Assembly (NCBI GenBank): GCA_003157715.1
Contig: PMKK01000304.1
Location: 1 to 5,296, forward strand
Direction of reading: 5' to 3'
DNA: 5,296 nucleotides
Source: Actinomycetota bacterium
Lineage (GTDB): Bacteria; Actinomycetota; Thermoleophilia; UBA2241
Both the position numbers and the translations under genes were made by a program. The notes under the pieces are model-generated. The model was not told the DNA's origin and did not search any database. It was given only the letters and a program-made list of their open reading frames with translations. This document shows positions 4,921 to 5,296 of the stretch, piece by piece; positions within the stretch are counted from its first letter, which is position 1, and each line of letters begins with the position of its first letter.

Positions 4921-5296
4921 ATGAGCGGCACCGAGGCTGAGGAGGGCGTCGCGACGGCGGCCGCCGCGGGCGGCCGCCGTCGCGCCCTTGCCACCCTCAG
5001 CGCCGTCCTTTTTCTGACGTTCCTCGACACGACCATCGTCAGCGTCGCGCTGGCCGACGTGCAGTCGAGCCTGCACGCCGGCGTCTCACAGCTTCAGTGG
5101 GTCGTGAACGGCTACGCGCTGACCTTCGCCGGCCTGATGCTGGGCATGGGCATGCTGGGCGACCGCCTGGGCCGCAAGCGGGTGATGCTCGGTGGCCTCG
5201 GCGTGTTCATCGCCGGCTCGCTGCTCGGCGCGCTCTCGCCCACCGTCGCTACCCTGGTGGGTGCCCGCGTCGTCATGGGCGTCGGCGCGGCGGCCA
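4921..5296 (+). CDS. MFS transporter, DHA2 (EmrB/QacA-like) family (partial, 3' end beyond the window)
   Basis: This is an inner-membrane secondary transporter, likely a proton-driven exporter. Only 125 residues are present. A 20-residue Ala/Gly/Arg cytoplasmic leader precedes TM1 (about 23-46), which carries LDTTIVSVAL at 35-44, a hallmark of the 14-helix DHA2 group with Asp36. QWVVNGYALTFAG (59-71) lies at TM2. The loop motif GDRLGRKR (80-87) is motif A, between TM2 and TM3. TM3 spans about 88-107, and TM4 begins near 110 with GARVVMGVGAA. ATG 4921 is the only plausible start that includes all of TM1; no in-frame GTG lies between the upstream stop and it. No Shine-Dalgarno is evident, so it may be translated by coupling to the lipoprotein gene. 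A 16-bp hairpin lies in codons 10-22. The substrate cannot be told; members export drugs, dyes or natural products. Confidence 0.92.
   Translation, partial: MSGTEAEEGVATAAAAGGRRRALATLSAVLFLTFLDTTIVSVALADVQSSLHAGVSQLQWVVNGYALTFAGLMLGMGMLGDRLGRKRVMLGGLGVFIAGSLLGALSPTVATLVGARVVMGVGAAA
4950..4984 (+). other. Perfect 16-bp hairpin inside the start of the MFS gene
   Basis: The arms CGCGACGGCGGCCGCC (4950-4965) and GGCGGCCGCCGTCGCG (4969-4984) pair perfectly around a 3-base loop. The stem begins 29 bases into the MFS reading frame and encodes its Ala/Gly/Arg leader. It is followed by GC-rich sequence and only later by a short T-run (5008-5013), too distant for a classical terminator. Confidence 0.7.

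Noticed and set aside
2747..4924. A 725-codon open frame on the plus strand opposite hutH and reaching across the lipoprotein gene
   Set aside because: Its translation is an Arg/Gly/Asp/His-rich product with no domain or membrane pattern, as expected antisense to a GC-rich gene. It runs straight through hutH, the intergenic region and the lipoprotein gene in the wrong frame.
4500..5036. A 178-codon minus-strand frame across the lipoprotein and MFS start
   Set aside because: It is Arg/Ala-rich and antisense to two well-supported genes, with no motif or ribosome site.

Overview
The window is GC-rich and its codons strongly favour G or C in the third position. It contains two predicted lipoproteins with Ser/Ala/Thr-rich linkers after the lipobox cysteine, and one has a C-terminal part resembling the actinobacterial Mtb12 antigen domain. 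Together these suggest a high-GC Actinomycetota chromosome. This is inferred from style; there is no rRNA or other taxonomic marker.

Layout. Bases 1-4162 form one minus-strand cluster, read from right to left. It starts with a histidine ammonia-lyase gene (hutH, 4162-2639). A 114-base gap follows, then a solute-binding lipoprotein (2524-1493), a permease (about 1482-487) and an ATPase that runs off the left edge (490-1). The last three make up a polar amino acid ABC importer. The stop-to-start gap between binding protein and permease is about 10 bases, and permease and ATPase share an ATGA overlap. A 226-base divergent region (4163-4388) separates this cluster from two plus-strand genes. These are a small lipoprotein (4389-4901) and, 19 bases later, the first 125 codons of a DHA2-type major facilitator transporter (4921 to the right edge).

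How the genes may work together. The importer would bring in an amino acid, plausibly histidine, and HutH would deaminate it to urocanate and ammonia. No hutU, hutI or hut regulator is visible. The plus-strand pair looks like a separate envelope or export unit of unknown substrate.

Most notable observations. (1) HutH has Cys, not Ser, at residue 143 in the Ala-Ser-Gly triad that forms the MIO electrophile, while the other catalytic residues are kept. (2) The permease and the MFS transporter share an unusual arrangement. Each starts 10-20 bases after the stop of a lipoprotein gene, lacks a clear Shine-Dalgarno, and carries a perfect 16-bp hairpin beginning about 25-30 bases inside its coding region. 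A third perfect 13-bp hairpin lies at the 3' end of the small lipoprotein gene. (3) A perfect 16-bp palindrome touches the hutH ribosome binding site. I found no mobile element, CRISPR array or RNA gene, and no wholly new multi-gene system.
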